Shown: positions 27,253 to 37,160, counted from the first letter of the stretch. The stretch: 64,000 bases of DNA from Sphingobacterium corticibacter (GCF_003076635.1 NZ_QDKG01000004.1:289661-353660), one strand, 5' to 3'. The notes: a model not told the origin generated them from the letters alone. Numbers and translations are program-made.

Positions 27253-28219
27253 AAGGCGTACTTTCACGCCACTTTTGTAGGCTATCGGCGATCAGCTCTC
27301 CTATTCTATCGCGCAGACTTGCCGGTTCGACAATTCTGGCCTGATCCGCAAACATCAAAAACCATCGGGCGAAATAACCATCAAGATTGTCCGTCAGGAA
27401 ATGCATTTCGATAGCATCTTCCAATACGACTTCATGCGTAAATCCATAATTCACCCGATCCCAGTTTAGGTATCTTGCAATAGCATGATCGACGTGAATA
27501 ATTACTGCTATTTTGGGTGCTTGATTTTTCTTCGCTAAATAAAAAGCTAACTCTTGATGCGCCTTGGTAAAGGAATCTGTCGTAAGTCTAATGTAGTGTA
27601 TTCGATCCAATCGAAATTGACGGTAATCTTGTCTGAGCTGGCAGTACGCCATGACGTACCAAAACCGTCCTTCAATGAAGACACCAACTGGTTCGATGAT
27701 GCGTTCATCAGGTGATCCGTTGGCTGGTTTTTGATATCGAATGTGTACACATCGTTTGGACACGATACTTTCAATCAAGACGCTCAACCCATCGGGCACT
27801 TCTTGGTTGAACACATTCTCCATTCCTTGCACCAGCAACTGCGTATGCGCTTCTTCCAAATGCTGTTTTTCAGAATACCTCAATAAAGCCTTCATCTTAC
27901 TAATCGCGGTCGCAAAATTATGAGCCAACTGTTTGTCGGTGTACTGACTGACTAATTTCTCGGCCGCCACGAAACTCAATGCTTCCTCTCGCGTAAAGGG
28001 GATTGCCGGAAGTCGGAACTCTGGCATCATAGAATAGCCAGTACCGGCTTCGCCATAAATTGGGATGCCAGCTTGCAGCAGAGATTGCACATCGCGATAG
28101 ATTGTGCGCACGCTTACATTAAATTTATTAGCCAATTCCGACGAGGTGACGAGTCGTTTTGTCTGCAAATGAATGTAAATGGATAATATCCTATCGAACC
28201 TTTTCTTGATATCTGACAT
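27251..28219 (-). CDS. YafY-type HTH/WYL transcriptional regulator
   Basis: A 322-residue regulator with an N-terminal HTH_11 domain ('RLVTSSELANKFNVSVRTIYRDVQSLLQAGIPI', about 20-55) and a WYL ligand-sensing domain in the middle ('GRFWYVMAYCQLRQDYRQFRLDRI'), then a WCX region. Start: the frame opens at 28228 but the predicted transcription start from the TATCTTTG element at 28226-28233 falls near 28220, so Met 28219 (MSDIKKRFD) fits better and would give a leaderless or nearly leaderless mRNA. It probably controls itself and perhaps the DinB gene. Confidence 0.87.
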   Translation of the reverse strand: MSDIKKRFDRILSIYIHLQTKRLVTSSELANKFNVSVRTIYRDVQSLLQAGIPIYGEAGTGYSMMPEFRLPAIPFTREEALSFVAAEKLVSQYTDKQLAHNFATAISKMKALLRYSEKQHLEEAHTQLLVQGMENVFNQEVPDGLSVLIESIVSKRCVHIRYQKPANGSPDERIIEPVGVFIEGRFWYVMAYCQLRQDYRQFRLDRIHYIRLTTDSFTKAHQELAFYLAKKNQAPKIAVIIHVDHAIARYLNWDRVNYGFTHEVVLEDAIEMHFLTDNLDGYFARWFLMFADQARIVEPASLRDRIGELIADSLQKWRESTP

Positions 28220-28225
28220 GCTTCT

Positions 28226-28233
28226 CAAAGATA
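28226..28233 (-). promoter_or_regulatory. -7 element of the WYL regulator gene
   Basis: Reads TATCTTTG on the minus strand, 6 bases from the chosen start codon. No -33 match. Confidence 0.4.
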
Positions 28234-28296
28234 CATATTAGTACGAGGCCTCCATATTTGTTAAAAGATTGTTAAAGGATATGTCCGCTTTTAAAA

Positions 28297-28312
28297 TGGC
28301 ACAGATCTTGTA
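28297..28312 (+). promoter_or_regulatory. Possible sigma54 promoter
   Basis: TGGCACAGATCTTGTA resembles the -24/-12 consensus TGGCAC-N5-TTGCA, with GG and the -12 dinucleotide 12 bases apart. The -12 GC is GT here. No ORF follows on this strand, only a terminator 46 bases on. Confidence 0.3.
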
Positions 28313-28322
28313 AATAAACTAG

Positions 28323-28396
28323 TATTCATAATTTAGGTTAATAATTGGTTAGTTAGTGAAACACCTGAAGTTCCCCGCTTCAGGTGTTTCTTTTTT
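28323..28396 (+). ncRNA. Candidate small RNA ending in a terminator
   Basis: The span from the expected start of the sigma54-like site to a strong plus-strand terminator is about 74 bases with no ORF. Both neighbours are on the minus strand, so nothing annotated explains a plus-strand terminator here. Entirely predictive. Confidence 0.3.
28358..28396 (+). terminator. Intrinsic terminator without an annotated gene
   Basis: A perfect 13-bp stem (28358-28370 with 28378-28390, loop of 7) followed by T6 on the plus strand. On the minus strand no U-tract follows, so it is poor as a terminator for the susD gene. Confidence 0.75.
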
Positions 28397-28492
28397 GGCG
28401 CATATTGCAGATTATAGAGTTGAGAAGGTCAATAGTGTTGATATCTTAGATTGCTATAGTCTTATCTCGCTTTGTTTTTGTATTATCACGCA

Positions 28493-30249
28493 TTAATCTA
28501 TCCAACCTGGATTTTGTTGCAAAGAAGTATTTAGATCTAGTTCCACACGTGGTATAGGCCATGCATACAGCTGATCGCCAACCCAATTGTATGGAGCTAT
28601 TCTTGTTCCCCATACTTCCTTTATACCATTGCCCTCGTAAAATGTGGTTTGTCGAAGCGTTTGCCACCTCATCTCATCAAAGAAAATAACACCTTCACCC
28701 ATGAATTCCCTTCTTCGCTCATCACGAATTTCATCGCGGAGTGATGCTTGATGCCAACTATTATCCAACAATCCAACTCCGGCTCGCGCTCTTACCTCAT
28801 TTATTTTGGCAATAGCATTAGTAACTTGACCAAGTTCATTCAAAGCCTCTGACCAGAGCAATAAAATATCTGCGTATCTCATCACGATATAATCATATCC
28901 GCCACTAGTGCGATCAGGAATCGGAGGATTTCCACCTGTATACACAAATTTTCTAGGCAGGTAATAAAACCTCGCCACTATATCAGTCCTGAGGTCAAAT
29001 GGCGAGCCTATTCCCAAATCTTGTCTAAACGGCCATCTATTGGTAAAAACCTGATCACTACCGGCATTATCCCCTAGAAATGTAGCATATGGCAAAATAA
29101 CGTTCGCGGCTAATCTTGGATCTCGATTAGTGTAAGCCCGCCGAATTCTTTCTTCGTTCTGAGTTGGCAGATACAAAGAAAGGTTCAACTGCCTATTTTG
29201 TGCGGCTGTTCGCTCTCCATCTGTCAAATTATTTCGCAAAAAATAAATTTCTCTCTGTGCAGGTGTCATTTCATTGTATCCAGCGATATGATCATTCCAA
29301 CTAAAAGGGCTACCGTCTGCCATTTGATAGAGATCGACTAGATCTGGGTGCACTAAATAAGTATTCCAATTGGATCCAAAAGCAGTCCGAGAACCAAATG
29401 TAAATTGATAATCGGAGCCATAACCGGGTATCGGCGCGTTTTGAATACTAAAGATGATTTCTGGGGCTTGTTCGTTGACATCCAAAAATAGTTCTTGATA
29501 GCTAGGAAATAAGGTATGTCCAAGCTCCTGCACTATTCTAAAATCCTGAATCGCACTCTGCCAATCGCTTAAGTACATATACACTTTTCCTCGTAATGCA
29601 TATGCAGCAGATTTGGTGATCCTACCATAGTTGGCGCTAGCAGCCGGATATCGATCGGGCAGATTGACTTCGGCGATACAATCAGCAAGATCGTTGAGAA
29701 TGAATGTCCAAACTTCTTGTTCACTATTTCGAGGCAAAGTAGCTCCATTCCAAACAATGGGCTCTGTGTAGATAGGCACCCCTTTAAATAGTTGATTAAG
29801 TCGATAGTAATAAAATGCCCTTAGAAATTTGACTTCGGCAATTAACCTCCCCTTCTTTGTTTCCTCTGTGGGCGAGATATTTACAATACCATAAAGAGCG
29901 TTGTTTGCTCGCTGCACACCTTCATAAAGATTCTGCCAAGTATTAGAGAAAATACCCGTCGATGAAGTGGCATTACCGTTTGTCAAAGCAGAATTATCTC
30001 TTCCCTGCATTGTCACATAAGAATCGAATTCATACAAGCGAATTCCCAATCGAAGTGCTTGGTAGACTCCATTTACGCCTTGATCTGTTAAATTGTCTGT
30101 CAGCCACATATTATTGGTGAGTATTTGCGTGTTAGGCGTGGTATTCAATAAATCTTTATCGCAAGCACTTATGAAAGTTACTCCAACAAGGAAAAGTGCT
30201 ATAAATGTGCATTTATGACTATTCTTGTTTTTTTTATCTGCATTCTCAT
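28493..30249 (-). CDS. SusD/RagB-family lipoprotein, frame interrupted at an A8 tract
   Basis: A surface lipoprotein that lids the TonB-dependent SusC porin encoded just upstream. The SusD domain ('ACDKDLLNTTPNTQILTNN' through 'LLLWSEALNELGQVTNAIAKINEVRARAGV') is complete, and a lipobox FISAC is present. The continuous frame has no start codon near the signal peptide: it opens only inside susC at 30358. A proper start, ATG at 30249, lies 12 bases after the susC stop but is in another frame and would stop after 16 codons. The frames meet at eight A (30228-30235). Nine A would give MRMQIKKNKNSHK plus the hydrophobic signal. This is either a sequence error, a phase-variable tract or transcriptional slippage. 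Confidence 0.8.
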
Positions 30250-30261
30250 ACCTATTGTGTT

Positions 30262-33200
30262 TTAAAAGCCAAAATTTAACCCAAAAGCATACTGTCTCAT
30301 AGTGGGATACTCCGCACCAGCTCCGACCTCTGGATCTAATCCAGGAAACCGAGTCCACATCAGTAAGTTTTCTCCTGAAAAAAACACACGTAGATTTCTC
30401 ACTTTTAGACGCTCGGTTAGTCTGTTGTTGAATGTATAACCCACTTGTAGATTTCGCAGCCTTATAAAATCAGCATCGTACAACCAATAATCACTGAATT
30501 GCGTATTGATTACTTCATTGGCCGCACCGAATTTCAATCTTGGAAAATAACCGTCTATATTTGTTCTAGGGTCAGTAGGATTATTCGGGTCATAATAGTA
30601 TCGATTGTCTGCTACTCTTTGTGTAATCTGATTACCAGCAAGCAAGACATTATTATTGTAACCGAGCTCGTTCCAATAGTACTGGAGTCCAAACTCGCCC
30701 GAGAAAAGTGCCGCCATATCAAATCCTTTATATGTAAAGCCAAGATTGAAACCAAGAACATATCTTGGCGTAGTTGATGTACCTGTGAAATACTGATCGG
30801 AAGCATTACCATAGATGCCGTCTCCATTCAGATCAGCGTAGATGAGATCTCCGTAATACAGTCCAGAACCAAATCGGTCTGCAACATTCATGCTCGCCGT
30901 CAGAAAGGAATATCCTGCTTGCTTCATGGCCTGCACCCATTGATAGTCTTGTTCTGTACGAATCATACCGGTCTTAGGACCTCCATTAATATTTACGGTA
31001 CCGTCACTATTGAAATAAGTGCCATTGCCGCGATAAACTTTTCGCACGTAAAATTCATCGATTTGATACCCTTCTAATACTCGGTTTAGCCCACCCGAAG
31101 ATACTTCCCCTAAATTGCTAAGCCATATCTGATTTCCTGTTGCATCGAGCACATAACCTTCTTCAAATCGGCCTTCGAAACTTGTTACCTTATTACTATT
31201 ATAGGCAAAGTTGGCCCCCAATCGATAGGTAAAATCTTTCCCTATTTTGTCTTGCCATCGAACATTAAACTCCATACCCCTATTACTAACTGCGGCTTGA
31301 TTGTAAAATGGTGCTTCCGTGGTACCTGTTGTAATAGGAACTTGTGCAGGCCGAATGATATTGTTGGTTTGCCGATCGTAGATCGTCGCTTCAAAAGTGG
31401 CCCTTTTATTAAATGTTGCAAATTCTAATCCCAACTCCTTCGTTTCGGCCTCTTCCCACTGCAAAAGATCATTCCCAAACCTCACTAATTGCAAACCATT
31501 TACCGGAGCACCATTGAAAGAATAATTTACCCCACCATATACACCATGCCAACCATATACATTTAAATTATCTCCACCATCATTCCCTAATCTACCCCAC
31601 GACCCTCTAATCTTGATATCTTGCACATATGGGTTTACTGGCTCCATAAAAGACTCTTTTGACAATAAATATCCCAAGGCAATAGACGGAAAAGTGCCAT
31701 ATTGCCGACCATACCCAAATTTAGAAGAGCCATCTCGCCTCAATGTAAACTCTGCCAAATATTTGCCATCATAATCATAAGTGACATTTCCAAAAAAAGA
31801 ACGCATGGCATTGTCAATCTCGTCACCCGTGATACTCACCATCTCGTTTCCCGTCCCGATGTTGGTGATAGTTTCATCAATCAAACCTCGTTGCTGAGCA
31901 GAAAAAACATATCGATTGTAATAAAATTCATTGTGCCCCAACACCACGCCGATACTGTGTTCAGCAAATTGGCGTTTGTATCTCAAAACGTTATCAAATG
32001 ATTTTCTATATCGCCTATCTGTAGTTTGCGACGTAGTTAATGTTGCGGGATTGACTTCACTATTGACGCGTTGCATCGTCGAGAAATCATACATTCCCGA
32101 TGGATTTGAATAGGCAGTACGTTCATCAAATCTTATTTGATAGTTGAAGCGCGTCTCAAATGACAACCCTTCTACTATCTTGAGATTCGCAAACCACGTT
32201 GTATTGAGCTGTGAGATTACGTTACTGCCCATCACATCGTACAGATTTCGCAAGATATTGTTCACCTGTGGCGATTCGCTAGAACCCGCTACCGCTCCAC
32301 CAAACATGCCCTCGTATCTCGGGTAAATACCAGGCGTAGTTTGTCTCAAAAAGTTGTAGAGAAAAGTGTCACTTCCCCTATCTATGTTTTCCATTGATCC
32401 AAATGTATTCGTACCTACGGTCAAGAAGTTTTTTATATCTGTTTCAAAGTTGATTCTCCCTTCATATCTCTTCAAACCGGTATTGTACATAATTCCTGGG
32501 TTGTCCAATATCCTGGCAGATAGCTGATATTTTGAGGCTGTCGAACCACCGTTCACAGATATATTATGGTTTTGTAGCCAGCTGTTGTCATAGATCCATT
32601 CTCCCCAATCTGTATTAGGATAAGCAACATAATTAGGAAGTCCAGATGGAGCAAGTCCATTCGGATTTTCATTGGCAGCAATCCAAAGATCAATGGCCGT
32701 TTGTGGATACATGCCTGCATTGTTACCCACATTGTTCGAAGCCTCATTAGTGAGACGCATGTGTGTGACATAATCGTTTACAAAGACCGGCTTGTTACTC
32801 GGTGTCGTGTGAGACATAATTCCCGAATAGCTTATCTGCGTAGCTTGATTCTGTTGACCTTTTTTGGTGGTGATCAGGATAACACCATTAGCAGCTCTTG
32901 CACCGTATATTGCTGCTGCCGATGCGTCTTTCAATACAGATATTGTTTCAATATCTTCTGGATTCACAGCATCCATTGCCCCTTGAATACCGTCTATAAT
33001 TACCAGAGCATTATTGTTGTTTAAGGTACCCGTACCACGAATACGTATCGTTGCTCCATCGCTACCTGGCCTACCATTTCCTTGCTTAACTTGAACACCC
33101 GCCGCCAAACCAGACAATGCAGACGAAACATTTGTGACGGGCCTATTCTGTAGTTGATCAGCATTAATAGTAGAAACCGACCCCAGCAATTTGGATCTTG

Positions 33201-33543
33201 AACGCGTACCGTAACCCACAACAACGACCTCATCGATGAAATCATCGCTGGCATCGAGTGTTATATGCACCGTGCGTCTATTGTCTAAAGGGAGTTCTCT
33301 GGCTACATAACCTACATTGGACGCAACGAGCGTATCGGTGGATGGAGACCTAATACTGAACTGACCATTTTCGTTCGTAGCGACAACCACACCGTTAGAT
33401 TTGACACGAATAGTTGCCCCAGCTAGGCTCTCTCCAAGAGAATTATTGACGCTCCCCGTTACAACAATCTGCTGCTGCGCTACAGTTTCACTTGCAAAGC
33501 ATAATAAAATGCTCAGCAGACCAATTCGAGAAAAAATCTTCAT
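30262..33543 (-). CDS. SusC/RagA-family TonB-dependent transporter
   Basis: A 1093-residue outer-membrane transporter. A signal peptide (about 1-22, cleaved after VAQ) leads to a carboxypeptidase-like regulatory domain ('VVTGSVNNSLGESLAGATIRVK'), the plug domain with the family motif 'VLKDASAAAIYGARAANGVILI' (about 205-227), and the beta barrel ending in Phe (NFGF). It pairs with the susD gene downstream. No glycoside hydrolase, protease or regulator gene is adjacent, so the substrate is unknown; peptides, sugars or other oligomers are all possible. Confidence 0.93.
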   Translation of the reverse strand: MKIFSRIGLLSILLCFASETVAQQQIVVTGSVNNSLGESLAGATIRVKSNGVVVATNENGQFSIRSPSTDTLVASNVGYVARELPLDNRRTVHITLDASDDFIDEVVVVGYGTRSRSKLLGSVSTINADQLQNRPVTNVSSALSGLAAGVQVKQGNGRPGSDGATIRIRGTGTLNNNNALVIIDGIQGAMDAVNPEDIETISVLKDASAAAIYGARAANGVILITTKKGQQNQATQISYSGIMSHTTPSNKPVFVNDYVTHMRLTNEASNNVGNNAGMYPQTAIDLWIAANENPNGLAPSGLPNYVAYPNTDWGEWIYDNSWLQNHNISVNGGSTASKYQLSARILDNPGIMYNTGLKRYEGRINFETDIKNFLTVGTNTFGSMENIDRGSDTFLYNFLRQTTPGIYPRYEGMFGGAVAGSSESPQVNNILRNLYDVMGSNVISQLNTTWFANLKIVEGLSFETRFNYQIRFDERTAYSNPSGMYDFSTMQRVNSEVNPATLTTSQTTDRRYRKSFDNVLRYKRQFAEHSIGVVLGHNEFYYNRYVFSAQQRGLIDETITNIGTGNEMVSITGDEIDNAMRSFFGNVTYDYDGKYLAEFTLRRDGSSKFGYGRQYGTFPSIALGYLLSKESFMEPVNPYVQDIKIRGSWGRLGNDGGDNLNVYGWHGVYGGVNYSFNGAPVNGLQLVRFGNDLLQWEEAETKELGLEFATFNKRATFEATIYDRQTNNIIRPAQVPITTGTTEAPFYNQAAVSNRGMEFNVRWQDKIGKDFTYRLGANFAYNSNKVTSFEGRFEEGYVLDATGNQIWLSNLGEVSSGGLNRVLEGYQIDEFYVRKVYRGNGTYFNSDGTVNINGGPKTGMIRTEQDYQWVQAMKQAGYSFLTASMNVADRFGSGLYYGDLIYADLNGDGIYGNASDQYFTGTSTTPRYVLGFNLGFTYKGFDMAALFSGEFGLQYYWNELGYNNNVLLAGNQITQRVADNRYYYDPNNPTDPRTNIDGYFPRLKFGAANEVINTQFSDYWLYDADFIRLRNLQVGYTFNNRLTERLKVRNLRVFFSGENLLMWTRFPGLDPEVGAGAEYPTMRQYAFGLNFGF

Positions 33544-33739
33544 AATTTAATTAGTTAGCCCCACTGCGACGCAGTAAGTAAACCAAAATACAGAAACAAT
33601 ATTTAATTTAAAAGAAAAATATAAATAAAAACGAAACTTAATTATTCCATAAATTATTGCATTTCTGAAAAAATACTATCAAATCGTGCAAGCGAAAGTA
33701 TTATTGAGAAAAGATTCATTAGAACGAATACATACACAA

Positions 33740-33769
33740 AGCGGCGGCATCTTGGAAGATGCCGCCGCT
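33740..33769 (-). terminator. Terminator downstream of the CoA-binding gene
   Basis: A perfect 14-bp GC-rich inverted repeat (33740-33753 with 33756-33769, GG between the arms). On the minus strand TTTGTGTATG follows, a modest U-tract. The rest of the 33544-33739 stretch is AT-rich and shows no ORF; no clear promoter for the susC gene was found. Confidence 0.65.
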
Positions 33770-33797
33770 CGTAATATTTAATCTCTAGAATTCTATC

Positions 33798-34157
33798 TTA
33801 GAACTGTCCTGTATTGAGCATAACTAAGGTGCAGGCTTCTACCACTTCGATGCCTGCGGCTGTTGCCTTCTCGCTCAACTCCGGATTCTCCGTACCCGGA
33901 TTCATAATCAAGCGCTTGGGTTTTGTATTTAGAATATAGTCGTAATAGACGGCTTGATTTCTCGGACCTACATACAAGGTAATCGTATCAATATCCGTAT
34001 GCACTGTTTCTGCTGGTTCGATTTCTACTCCTGCTACTGATCCTTGTTTCAGTCCAACGTTGACGATAGTGTGGCCTTTGCGTGTTAGTTTATTCGCTAC
34101 TAAGTATGAGTATCTTGCTGGGTTCGTGCTCGCGCCCAATATCAATGTTTTTTTCAT
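33798..34157 (-). CDS. CoA-binding domain protein
   Basis: A 119-residue protein made of a single CoA_binding Rossmann domain, similar in length to the YccU family. 'LILGASTNPARYSYLVANKL' is the nucleotide-binding loop; 'LIMNPGTENPELSEKATAAGIEVVEACTLVML' is the conserved C-terminal part. The biological role is unknown. It lies 17 bases after the serine hydrolase gene on the same strand. Confidence 0.82.
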   Translation of the reverse strand: MKKTLILGASTNPARYSYLVANKLTRKGHTIVNVGLKQGSVAGVEIEPAETVHTDIDTITLYVGPRNQAVYYDYILNTKPKRLIMNPGTENPELSEKATAAGIEVVEACTLVMLNTGQF

Positions 34158-34174
34158 CTTGTATCCAAGTTTAT

Positions 34175-35350
34175 TTAGTTTACCAAATCGCCGTTTGAGT
34201 TGTAAGCGTTTTGTCTCAAAATAGGCATTTTCAGGATTTTATACAAGTCATCTAACTGATTTAAACTTCCGTTTGCCATATTAGTTAACAAAACAATGGT
34301 GATATCGTTTTTGAGATCGCGCACATATAAACTTTTGAAGCCGTGCCACCAACCGGTGTGGTATACAATCGGGTTGTTTGGCGGACTAAATGTACGCCAA
34401 CCGTAACCGTAGCTAAACAAGCTGCGACGCGCATCACTACGTGCTACATAACTGGAATCTTGTGTTTCTTGCTTGAGTAAGCGACCATCTCGCAAGGCGC
34501 GGTCAAATAAAAATAAATCTTGCACCGTACTATATGCTCCCTTATCTCCAACTGGTCCATCCAAATAATTTTGCACGACCGATCTGCGCCAAGTTTTATC
34601 ATGACCAATTACATCCGTTGGGATTTTTTCGTATACGGCGCGAGAAAGAATAGCCGTGTTTTTCATTCCGGCAGGCTTGAATACATTTTCTTGCATATAC
34701 ACCGCAAAATCTTGTCCAGTCACCTTCTCCACGATCGAAGCCAACACCATGAAATTGGAATTATTGTAATGGAAACGACCATCTGGCGCACCGTAGCGGT
34801 TGGGCTTATGCTCGGCCAATAAGGCCATCGCATCCATATTACTCATTCCTTTCTTACGATCTTTCCAATGATCTTCGGAGAAATACACATAATTAGGCAA
34901 GCCCGATCGATGGGACAACAATTGCTGAATGGTGACGCCGGGGAATGGGAAATCAGGAAAGAACTCCGTGACCGTCTGATCCAAGCGTAACTTGCCCGCC
35001 TCTACTAATTGCATCACGCCTACGCCGGTTAGTGGTTTTGAGACCGAAGCTAATTCGAATTTGGAATTGACGTTCAAACTGTCTTTCAACAAATAATTCG
35101 CCCAACCAAACGCATTTTGGTAAATGATTTTACCTTGCTTGGCTACGAGCACATTACCATTGAAACCCTTTCTATGAAGATTACGCATAAATTGATCGAT
35201 CTCTGGATCGGCATTCGCCGGATCGTACACGAGGGCAATACTGTCTATGTTGGCTTGCTTTTGCGCCGCCTCTGCTTGTTTCTCTTCTGAGGAGGCGCAG
35301 GACGCTAAAATCAATACACTGAATAATATAGAGGATAGGGTAAACTTCAC
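34175..35350 (-). CDS. Serine hydrolase lipoprotein (class C beta-lactamase/esterase fold)
   Basis: A 391-residue exported protein with a lipobox (LILASC, Cys18). The beta-lactamase family motifs are S102-V-S-K105 (SxxK nucleophile), Y195-N-N (YxN) and 'YHTGWWHG' (HTG replacing KTG). This combination marks the large family of D-aminopeptidase/esterase-like serine hydrolases rather than a proven antibiotic-inactivating enzyme. Substrate unknown. Confidence 0.85.
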   Translation of the reverse strand: MKFTLSSILFSVLILASCASSEEKQAEAAQKQANIDSIALVYDPANADPEIDQFMRNLHRKGFNGNVLVAKQGKIIYQNAFGWANYLLKDSLNVNSKFELASVSKPLTGVGVMQLVEAGKLRLDQTVTEFFPDFPFPGVTIQQLLSHRSGLPNYVYFSEDHWKDRKKGMSNMDAMALLAEHKPNRYGAPDGRFHYNNSNFMVLASIVEKVTGQDFAVYMQENVFKPAGMKNTAILSRAVYEKIPTDVIGHDKTWRRSVVQNYLDGPVGDKGAYSTVQDLFLFDRALRDGRLLKQETQDSSYVARSDARRSLFSYGYGWRTFSPPNNPIVYHTGWWHGFKSLYVRDLKNDITIVLLTNMANGSLNQLDDLYKILKMPILRQNAYNSNGDLVN

Positions 35351-35383
35351 GCTATGGTATTTGCTTAAAAAAATTGAGATAAC

Positions 35384-35409
35384 AAAAAAGCCACTTCTAA
35401 TGAAGTGGC
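35384..35409 (-). terminator. Terminator of the PDH E2 gene
   Basis: GCCACTTC (35390-35397) pairs with GAAGTGGC (35402-35409) across a 4-base loop, followed by U6 on the minus strand. It lies 20 bases after the E2 stop. Confidence 0.85.
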
Positions 35410-35429
35410 CTTAAATATAAGAAATCGAG

Positions 35430-37115
35430 TTACGCCAACAAACGAATTGGCGATTCGATCAAACTTTTTACAGTCTGTAAGAAGGCAGCGCCAGTTGCGC
35501 CATCTACTACGCGGTGATCACAGCCTAATGTCACTTTCATCACATTGCCTGGTACTACTGCGCCATTCTTCACGACAGGTACTTGCTGGATTGCTCCTAC
35601 AGATAGGATTGCACCATCAGGTGAGTTAATGATTGATGTAAACTCGTCGATACCGAACATACCTAAGTTAGATACGGTGAAGGTAGAACCTTCCCAATCC
35701 GATGGCTGAAGTTTTTTGGCTTTCGCTTTACCAGCGAAATCTTTTACTTCGGCAGAGATGTGTGATAGTGATTTGCCATCTGCAAAACGTACCACGGGTA
35801 CTAAAAGACCATCTTCTACTGCGATTGCCACACCGATGTTGGTATGCTCGTTGTATCTTACCTTGTCACCTTGCCAAGAAGAGTTCACCGCAGGGTGTTT
35901 TTTCAAGGCTACCGCTACCGCTTTGATCACGATATCGTTGAATGAAACTTTTACTGGAGCAACCTCGTTGATCTGAGCACGAGCAGCCATCGCATTGTCC
36001 ATATCCAAACTGATCGTTAGGTAGAAATGTGGCGCTGTGAATAATGACTCAGACAATCTACGCGCAATGGTTTTACGCATTTGATTCACCGGTTTCTCCG
36101 TATAACGCTCTTCGCCGATGTATTGCGGAATGCTGATGGTGGTTTTCTCGGAAGATGCTGCTGGAGCCGAAGCTTCTTTAGCCGGTGCAGAAGCTGCCGC
36201 CGAAGGCGTAAAGTCTTCTACATCTTTCTTCACGATACGGCCGCCCTCTGCAGAACCTTTTACCTGAGTCAGATCAATTCCTTTATCTTTTGCAATCTTG
36301 CGCGCCAAAGGAGAAGCTTTCACACGTGAATCATCTGAAGATGATGTGCTCTCTGCGCTCTCTGCTTTTGCGGAAGTATCATCCTTTTTGTCTGCTGACT
36401 TTTCTTCTTTCTTGTCTTCGGATGAAGATTTTGATGGAGAAGATTTTTTGTTCAACAATGGCTTGATGTCGGTACCTTCTGGTCCTACGATAGCAATGAT
36501 CTCATTCACTTGAGCTGCATCACCCGCTTCTACACCAATGTACAATAATGTACCATCTGCGTAAGCCGTCACTTCCATCGTTGCTTTATCCGTCTCTACA
36601 TCTGCAATCGCATCATCAGATTTGATCGCATCGCCTACTTTGAAGTTCCATTGCGCGATGACACCTTCTTTCATGGTATCACTCAACAATGGCATCGTGA
36701 TTACGGTTACGCCGAGATCCTCGGCAGTAACATCATCAGCAGCATCTTCTTCTTCCGTTTCTTCTTTCTTATCGGATGATTCTGACTTTGCTTCCTCTTT
36801 CTCCTCCGATTTATCTTCTGATTTGCTTTCTTTCGAAGATGATCCGCCGTCTTTCAACAAGGCTTCATAATCTTCGCCTTCTTCCCCTAGAACTGCGATC
36901 ACAGCGTCGATTGCTACTGCTTCACCTTCTTTAGGACCAATATAAAGGATAGTACCTTCTTGGTAGGACTCGAAGTCCATCGTTGCTTTGTCGGTTTCGA
37001 CCTCCGCGATCAAATCGCCAGAGTTTACTTTGTCGCCCACTTTTTTGTGCCATTTTGCGATAACCCCTTCGGTCATGGTATCGCTCATTTTGGGCATTTT
37101 TACTACTTCAGCCAT
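35430..37115 (-). CDS. pdhC: Pyruvate dehydrogenase E2, dihydrolipoamide acetyltransferase
   Basis: A 561-residue core subunit of the pyruvate dehydrogenase complex. In order: two lipoyl domains (lipoylated K43 and K177, both ETDKATM), a peripheral subunit binding domain (about 265-302, 'VKASPLARKIAKDKGIDLTQ'), and the catalytic acyltransferase domain (about 325-561) with the active-site His in 'GCDHRVVDGATGAAF'. The linkers after each lipoyl domain are rich in Ser, Lys and Glu/Asp instead of the usual Ala/Pro. It lies 45 bases after pdhA. Confidence 0.95.
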   Translation of the reverse strand: MAEVVKMPKMSDTMTEGVIAKWHKKVGDKVNSGDLIAEVETDKATMDFESYQEGTILYIGPKEGEAVAIDAVIAVLGEEGEDYEALLKDGGSSSKESKSEDKSEEKEEAKSESSDKKEETEEEDAADDVTAEDLGVTVITMPLLSDTMKEGVIAQWNFKVGDAIKSDDAIADVETDKATMEVTAYADGTLLYIGVEAGDAAQVNEIIAIVGPEGTDIKPLLNKKSSPSKSSSEDKKEEKSADKKDDTSAKAESAESTSSSDDSRVKASPLARKIAKDKGIDLTQVKGSAEGGRIVKKDVEDFTPSAAASAPAKEASAPAASSEKTTISIPQYIGEERYTEKPVNQMRKTIARRLSESLFTAPHFYLTISLDMDNAMAARAQINEVAPVKVSFNDIVIKAVAVALKKHPAVNSSWQGDKVRYNEHTNIGVAIAVEDGLLVPVVRFADGKSLSHISAEVKDFAGKAKAKKLQPSDWEGSTFTVSNLGMFGIDEFTSIINSPDGAILSVGAIQQVPVVKNGAVVPGNVMKVTLGCDHRVVDGATGAAFLQTVKSLIESPIRLLA

Positions 37116-37160
37116 TTGGTAGGATTCTAATCTATTTAGTTAAAGTAATTATATCAATTA

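Noticed and set aside
28250..30358. SusD start at the first Met of the open frame (30358)
   Set aside because: It lies 97 bases inside susC and would put about 60 non-signal residues before the lipoprotein signal. The frame break at the A8 tract explains the data better.
33544..33740. Promoter for the first susC gene
   Set aside because: I searched the minus strand for TAnnTTTG and found no match; only near-misses with wrong spacing.
34175..35350. Antibiotic-resistance beta-lactamase
   Set aside because: The SxxK/YxN/HTG set and lipoprotein signal fit the broad serine hydrolase/esterase family; nothing shows activity on beta-lactams.
36298..36870. Plus-strand ORFs rich in Ser opposite the PDH E2 linkers
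   Set aside because: They are antisense shadows of the charged low-complexity linkers; no start context or known domain.
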